From UBA710 sp051656785 (lineage in GTDB: Bacteria > Bacillota_I > Bacilli_A > Mycoplasmatales > Metamycoplasmataceae), in the NCBI GenBank assembly GCA_051656785.1, contig JBOFJK010000006.1, forward strand, positions 1-64,000: a stretch of DNA of 64,000 nt, given 5' to 3'. The position numbers and the translations under genes were made by a program. The notes beneath the pieces are model-generated. The model worked only from the letters and a program-made list of their open reading frames with translations, was not told where the DNA came from and searched no databases. Shown here in pieces: positions 57,839 to 64,000 of this stretch. Position 1 is the stretch's first letter; every line of letters begins with the position of its first letter.

Positions 57839-60800
57839 ATGTCATTAACTATGAAAATAAAAAAAATTTTATTCAACAATATTGCTTTAATTTCAATAAT
57901 TTCAATAGTTTTTTCTCCATTAATTGTTCTAGCATCATGCAATGAAGGTTCTAATGTAAATAAGAAAACCATTGAAGAATTTATAGCAAATAACACTAAT
58001 AACCTCATAATACCTAATAATAATAATGTTAGAGATTTTCCTACCAAATTATATATTGATAATGCTAACACATCACTTGAAAATTTTAGAATAAATGATG
58101 AATTATTTGAAATTTTAGATAAAACAATAGAAATTAATTTTAGATATTCTGATACTCAACCTAGTGGAAATATAATAAGGTTTCATTTAATTTTTTCTCA
58201 AAATAAAAAAACAATTATTGAAGCACAATCAGAAATGTCAGGTTTTGTAAATAGAACTGAATATATTTCAAAATCAAGAAATTATTTACAATCATTAAAT
58301 TTAAAAGAAGCAATAAAAAATCAATATGATTTGAAGGAATTTCTTGAATTATTACTCCCTAAACGAGGGCAACAAAATGAATGATATGATCTATTGGATT
58401 TTAAAATACCTTGAGGTTTTGATATTGAACTTAATAATGATATTAAATCTTCTAGATATGATTCAAATAATCAAAAATTTGTTATCGGAACCTTCACTTC
58501 AGTGCTAGGGTCAAGTGGAGTGTTCAAAGATGATATAGTTATTTCAATAGCAAACAACTTTTTACACTCTAATAGACCCTTATTTGTTTTTGTAGTTGAT
58601 GATAATGGGATTGATAAAATTGATATTAGTGCTGAAACATTATTTATAAATAGAACAACAAACAATGTCATTAAATTCAACCAAATACTTAATAACACGG
58701 CCATATATGGTGAATTGGATTTTTCAGATTTCAATAACTGAGAATTACCACTTGATGGTAGTGATGGTGTTTTTCAAGGTAATTTTATTACCTCTGTTAA
58801 ATTGCCAATAAATACGAGTGAACTTATTCCTAAATTATTCCTAAATAATAAGATAATAAATTTTGACACTAACAATATGATTACTTACATTAGTGATGAT
58901 TCTTTTGATTTAAATGTTAAATATGGAAATACACTTATAACTCAACTAGGCTTAAGATTATATTATGATGAAGCTAACAAAACAATGGATTTTACAAATA
59001 ACAATGTTGATACCTTGAATAAATTATTGGAATTACTAAAATTGGTATTACGTAATGATCAAAACTTTTTAATCGAAAATATCATTATACCTTCAGAATT
59101 ATTTGATTCTGAAGTTTCAATTCTAGACACTTGTATTCCTGAAATAAATAACTTAGAAATAAAAATAAATACACTAACATTTGCAAGTAATAATAAATTA
59201 ACCATTAACAACCTTTTGTCATTTAATAGATGAATAATAGAAAATATTGTTATTCCAGAGGAAATAATTTCCATCAATATTAAAGCATTGAAAACATCTA
59301 ATAGTAGAATTATTGATAGAGAACTACATCCAGATATAAAAGCATTAGCTGTTAATGGTGTTTTGGATTTAAGAAACAGTAAGACAATTAAACAATTATT
59401 GAATTATGATAAGACAAAAAGTTTGAACAATTATTTTGGTATTGGTAATCCTAATAACAATATAATTCATTCTTTATATTTAGAAAATTCAGAAATTACA
59501 ACAACATCCAATTTTGATATGATTTTTGTAAAGGAAACTATTCCTAAAACAAACAAAATTTTTATATCAAGTAATACCCTAAGAGTTACAGAAAACTTAA
59601 TAAGCAATATTGCTGCATTAGAATTACAAATTGAAAGAGAGATACCTAGCAATTTAAATATCGAGAATAATCATTTAATTTTGAGTGATACAACCATTTT
59701 TAAAAAAGATTTCAATTTAAATATTATGTACTTAAATACAATAACTGCAATCACACTCCCTACTGGAATTTCAGTAATCCCTGAAAGCGCATTTAAAGAC
59801 ATTGATTTATCAAACATAACACTTAACTATAATAGAGATTTAATAAATGAAATTGGCAATAATGCATTTAATAATACAAAATTAGAAGGTCATTTGGAAT
59901 TTCAAAATTTACAAATAATAGGTAATTATGCTTTTTCACGTAATAAAATTGAATCTCTTAATTTACCTTCATTAAGAATTATTAGTTCCTCATCTTTTAG
60001 TGATAATTTAATAAATGACATTAACTTACCTAAGGTTGAGATTGTTTCCCATTCAGCTTTTAGAAATAACTCTTTAACCAACATCAGTCTTACAAGTGTA
60101 ATAAGTATTGGGAATCAAGCCTTTGCAGGAAATAATTTAACAAGTATTGTTATTCCTAAAATTGGAAATATAGGTCATTCAACCTTTAGTCAAAATCCTG
60201 ATTTATCATTAGTAAGATTAAGTTCAAAAGTTGTTATAAGCAATAATTCATTTGATTCACATACAATAATTGAAATTTATGATCCAGAATTTCTAATACC
60301 TGACTTAGTAGTAAAAAATAGTGAGGGTGAAATAACGATAAATTTTGATGTAATTATTCAAGGTGAATACGAATTTATAAAAGCAATAAATCAAATTAAC
60401 CTTCAAGTAAGAGACACTAATAAAAAAATCAATAATTTAATATGGAATCCTGATATTGTAATAACTACAACAGGATTTACATTTTTTAATTTTACTAACA
60501 TTAGATGAATAGAAAAATTAACCATTTTAGAAACACCAAATGTCACTAAAAAAATATCTGATTATTTTTTTAATGGAATCCGTATTAATGAAGTTATTGG
60601 TCTTGAACATATTGATGAAATTGGTAATGGAGCATTTCAAAATTCTAATATATCAAAATTTAATGACATGGAAGGTACTTTGACATTTGATCACACTCTA
60701 GAAAAATTAGGAATTAATGCCTTCAACAACAACAACATTAAAACATTAAATATCAAGATAGGTGCAAGATTCAAGATTCCAAGAGGAGCATTTGTAGGTA

Positions 60801-61243
60801 ATAATAATTTAACTATAGTTAACATCCCTCGTACTATAAAATTAGTTGACAGTTTTGCATTCAATTCAAATGTTTGAAATAAAGTTCAAAGAGCAGGTTA
60901 TACTCCAACTCCTGGAGAGAACTTACCTTGAGAATACAATGTTGATACAAAAGAAATCTTTTTTAAAGAATGAATTAATGGTGATGAAGCAATTAGGGAA
61001 AATAAAGAAACACTTAATGGTTTAGAAATTAGAAATATTAGCTTTGCAAATAATATTTATCTAATTCCTCAATTTTTTCTAAATGATTTGGTTAATTATT
61101 GAGGAATTACTAAAGTTGATTTATCATCCATTTTAGTTATAGAGTCAAATGCATTCAAAAAATTTAGTTATGAAATAAAGCCAGGAAGTGCCTCAAACAT
61201 AGTGTATAATGATATAAATTCAGGAATAACATATAATTTTTAG
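57839..61243 (+). CDS. BspA-type leucine-rich-repeat lipoprotein
   Basis: The 1134-residue protein has a lipoprotein signal with Cys34 (IVLASC-NEG), counted from the first ATG; an ATG four codons later (57851) is equally possible. Residues about 640-840 hold clear LRR_5 units: LQIIGNYAFSRNKIESLNLP, LPKVEIVSHSAFRNNSLTNI, VISIGNQAFAGNNLTSIVIP. A second LRR patch is near 905-1010 (LEKLGINAFNNNNIKTLNI). The N-terminal half is mixed beta with repeats of a -FDINDE-like fold I do not recognise. Like the giant at 19277-28780 it is a surface protein, likely adhesive; here it is lipid-anchored. Many TGA Trp. Confidence 0.85.
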
Positions 61244-61308
61244 ATAAATTTGTATGGAAAGTATTATAATTTATAAATTAATATTGTTAAAAAAGAGGTT
61301 TAATCACT

Positions 61309-62706
61309 ATGAAGAAATTATTATTAGTAGGGCTTACAACTACACTTGTTTCTATCAGTGCAGGTGTGAGTGGTTGAGCTGTTGTTAACTATTACAAAGA
61401 GAATGTAAAAACTTTAACTGAACAATTAAATGAAGCAATAGATTTAAAAATCATTCCTTCTATTGATAAAAAATTAACACTTTTTTCATCAGAGTGAATG
61501 TCATCATTTGCAACTGATAATGATTTTGATTTTAAAGATGTTGAAGGCTATAATAAAAACTTAAAATACAATATTGTTGCTAAAGAGGCTATTGGTCAAA
61601 AATTAATGATAACAATTAAGGTGTTAGCCAATGATTTTGAAACAGGAAATTATAATGTTATGCTTCCAGATGAATTTTCAACACCAGATGTTTCTTCGCA
61701 ATCAGTAATAAATCAAACAATTGAAGTTTTTCCAAAATATATCGATAATCTAATTGTTTCAGAACTTCCTAAACCAGATACAACTATTGATCCAAGTACT
61801 ATTGTAATTAAATCACCTGATTTTCATAAGGATGCATTAGGAAAATTTATTTTTAAAAAAAATGGTGGTAGTTTATTAGCTTTAAAAACTCTTGACCTAT
61901 ATTCTTCTGAAACAGATATTACAGAATTCATTATTGACTTTATTAATCTAAGTGGATCAACATTGCCAGAAGAAGAAATTAGAAAAAATATTGAAAAAAA
62001 CATTTCACTTCAAAATACCATTATTCTTTTTGAAGTTAATGATAATTCATCTTCTTCATATAAAAATGCAACAATTATAGTAAAAGATTTTTCAGATGTT
62101 GATTATTCAAATTTCATCGAAAATGCTAAAGAATTACGAATAAGATTGAGTAGTGATATTTATATTCCAACTGCTAGAGAAATAATGGCTTCAATTGATA
62201 ACAACAACCCTCTACAATATTTAGAGTTTGTTGACCAACTATCAACTTCAAACTTCTTATATAACATTAAAGAGGCAACTTTAATGGAAGATGATGCGAA
62301 AGAAGAAACTTTAAGATTCACTATTACAATTACACAAACCTTAAATTTAAATTCTAAAACATATTTAACAACATTAGGTGGATTATTATCAGTTCAACAA
62401 AAAGAATTAAATGATATTGTCAATAATGATGCATATAACAATTGAGCAATAAAACCATTTATTTCTGCCGCTTATATAAATAGAACAATTGAAGAAATTA
62501 TTGATTCACCAGATTATGAAGCATTCGAATTCTCTGCAAGTCAATTACAAAGATATCCAAATTACAAATATGTTGTAAACTATCCAGGCAAGATAGTATT
62601 AAATGGTAAAGAAGCAATATCTATTTATGTTGAAATGGTTCATAAATTATATGATGACGTTAGCACAGGTTATTGAGTTAACATTACAACAGGTTTTAAA
62701 CCCTAA
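61309..62706 (+). CDS. Membrane-anchored surface protein, unknown
   Basis: The 465-residue product has an N-terminal hydrophobic helix (LLLVGLTTTLVSISAGVSGW) without a lipobox, a short helical linker (YYKENVKTLTEQLNEAIDL) and an outer domain of alternating strands with segments such as VSELPKPDTTIDPSTIVIKS and YLEFVDQLSTSNFLYNIKEA. The C-terminus repeats a similar strand pattern. A TATAAT lies about 45 bp upstream. Start follows AAAGAGGTT. No family recognised. Confidence 0.75.
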
Positions 62707-62772
62707 TAAAATTAATTTTTTTTGAAAAAGATATTAATCAAATATCAAAAAAAAGCAAATTTATGAATTAAA

Positions 62773-62781
62773 TGTTATAAT
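62773..62781 (+). promoter_or_regulatory. Extended -10 before polytopic gene
   Basis: TGT-TATAAT, 24 bp before the ATG at 62806, with TAGGAGAAA as Shine-Dalgarno. Confidence 0.6.
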
Positions 62782-62805
62782 TACATAAAATTATTAGGAG
62801 AAACT

Positions 62806-64000
62806 ATGGCATATGAAACAACACAATCTTTAGATCTAGAAAGAGATAAAGAATATATAACTCAAAACAAAGATATACTAACTAAAAAGATTAGATGAGA
62901 TAATTACTTAAAAGGATTTTCATACTTCTTATATTCATTATTTGTTGCATTATTATCACTAACTTTCTTATTTACTGGTGCTCGTGAAATAGGTAATAAC
63001 AATTTCCAATATTTAGACTTAGTTAATGTTTTTGTTGGATTATTTGCACTTTTAATTTCATCATGAGTTATTTCTTGAGTTTATAAGGGATCTTTAAAGA
63101 AATTATTCACGATTAATTATTATGTAACTCACTTATTTAATGCAGTTATTTTATCTATAATATCAATAGCTTTATCACTTCCAATATTTACTTACCCAGT
63201 AAATGGGACAATTCAAGAAATAAATAATGCTACTCAAATGCAAACTCTAATATTTGGTCTTGGAATGTGTGCTTGATTCATTGTTGGTGGTTTAGCATTA
63301 ACGGTTAATCTTAGAAAAATAAAAGGGACATTTCCTACTTCATGACTAAAATGAAAATTATCATTAGTTAATCTATTTATTTTTCCGGTTTTAGCAATGA
63401 TTTCATGAGCGGCAAGTTTAATGCCTGAAATGAAAACAATTCTTCTAATAGTTCAATTAGGTGTATTTGTTATCGGATTATTATATTCAATGTTTGCATA
63501 TACATATATTAATTCATTTAAAGAATTAATTCTTTCGGACAAAACTGAAAAAGAAATTCAAAAAATTGAATACTTTAGAAACATATCATTCTTAATGATT
63601 TTAGTCCCTTCTTTAACACTTGTTATTTTAGGAATTGTTAAGGCATTACCACTTTTAAATGTATGATCAAGTTCTACTATAGAAATAATGTTTGTTATTT
63701 CTATAGTAGTTGATGCTCTTATTTTGATTGCTTACCTATTCTTAATTATTTCATTTAAAAGAAAAGGAAACAAAACAAAATTATTATCAAGTATTGATAA
63801 TTCAGTATTAATGGATTTTATTACATGATTATTACTAGTTAAAACAGTTGTTATTGTCGGACTTTCAAAAGGTGTTGAAATTTCTGTATTCATGTCTCTT
63901 TCTTCTTGTTTTTTAGCAATCTTTATTATTAACATAACAAATATTTTAATGGGCGTTAATTTCCCAAATATCAAAAATACTACTTCAACAATTATTAACC
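62806..64000 (+). CDS. Polytopic membrane protein, F1-like-cluster type (partial)
   Basis: The first 398 residues are present; no stop before the window end. After a charged start (MAYETTQSLDLERDKEYI) there are at least ten hydrophobic helices, for example YFLYSLFVALLSLTFLFTG, VFVGLFALLISSWVISWVY and FLMILVPSLTLVILGIV. Size, helix density and neighbourhood resemble the polytopic protein that opens mycoplasma F1-like ATPase clusters (MSC_0624 type), which is otherwise missing from the cluster at 50903-57071. This may be that gene placed apart, or the head of a second cluster beyond the window. It does not look like F0 subunit a. Confidence 0.6.

Overview
The window comes from a mollicute, most likely a Mycoplasma sensu lato. 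Nearly every long gene reads through in-frame TGA codons at positions where Trp is expected (NanE, DnaA, Cas9, transketolase, YidC), so TGA codes for Trp. The DNA is very AT-rich. The window holds a PTS-based sugar economy, lipoproteins, giant surface proteins, an F1-like non-F0 ATPase cluster and no wall-synthesis genes. I cannot name the species. No rRNA or tRNA gene was recognised.

Region 1 (1-4.1 kb) is an amino-sugar locus: an RpiR-type regulator broken by a one-base slip in a poly-A run, nanE, and a PTS IICBA permease. Region 2 (4.2-14.5 kb) is a defence island. It contains a DUF262 gene whose 3' end runs into the CRISPR array, an array of 49 repeats and 48 spacers, and on the minus strand cas9 - tracrRNA - cas1 - cas2 - csn2, a complete compact type II-A system. 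A membrane-anchored GIY-YIG nuclease and a small membrane protein lie upstream of cas9. The crRNA strand is minus: the tracrRNA anti-repeat pairs along nearly the whole minus-strand repeat, and the motif ATTTGAG abuts the csn2-proximal repeat. Several spacers are variants of one another that differ mostly by synonymous changes, one of them TGG versus TGA, so the invader also reads TGA as Trp.

Region 3 (15-19.1 kb) has small membrane proteins, a ZIP-like metal transporter and transketolase. Region 4 (19.3-32.4 kb) has a 3167-residue BspA-type leucine-rich-repeat surface protein with five repeated modules, two small membrane proteins and a second PTS IICBA. Region 5 (32.5-45.5 kb) is the chromosomal core: a phosphohexomutase-like/MprF-like fusion, dnaA, rpmH-rnpA-yidC, an ABC exporter with a ruined ATPase site, and the heat-shock set hrcA, grpE (with an FKBP-like N-terminal domain) and dnaK behind a half-degenerate CIRCE. 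Region 6 (45.6-49.3 kb) is housekeeping: DUF1292, a methyltransferase-like membrane protein, greA, hpt, degV and a Bax1-I protein.

Region 7 (49.3-64 kb) is a lipoprotein followed by an F1-like ATPase operon (DUF2714-like, gamma-like, epsilon-like, alpha-like, beta-like), then small membrane proteins, a second LRR lipoprotein, an anchored surface protein and the start of a polytopic membrane protein of the type found in such ATPase clusters.

Two promoter styles recur. One is an extended -10 (TGnTATAAT) with a normal leader and Shine-Dalgarno, often beside a perfect inverted repeat, at surface and ATPase genes. The other is a -10 hexamer only 6-9 nt from the ATG with no Shine-Dalgarno (hrcA, grpE, degV, the ABC gene, the mutase/MprF fusion), suggesting leaderless mRNAs.
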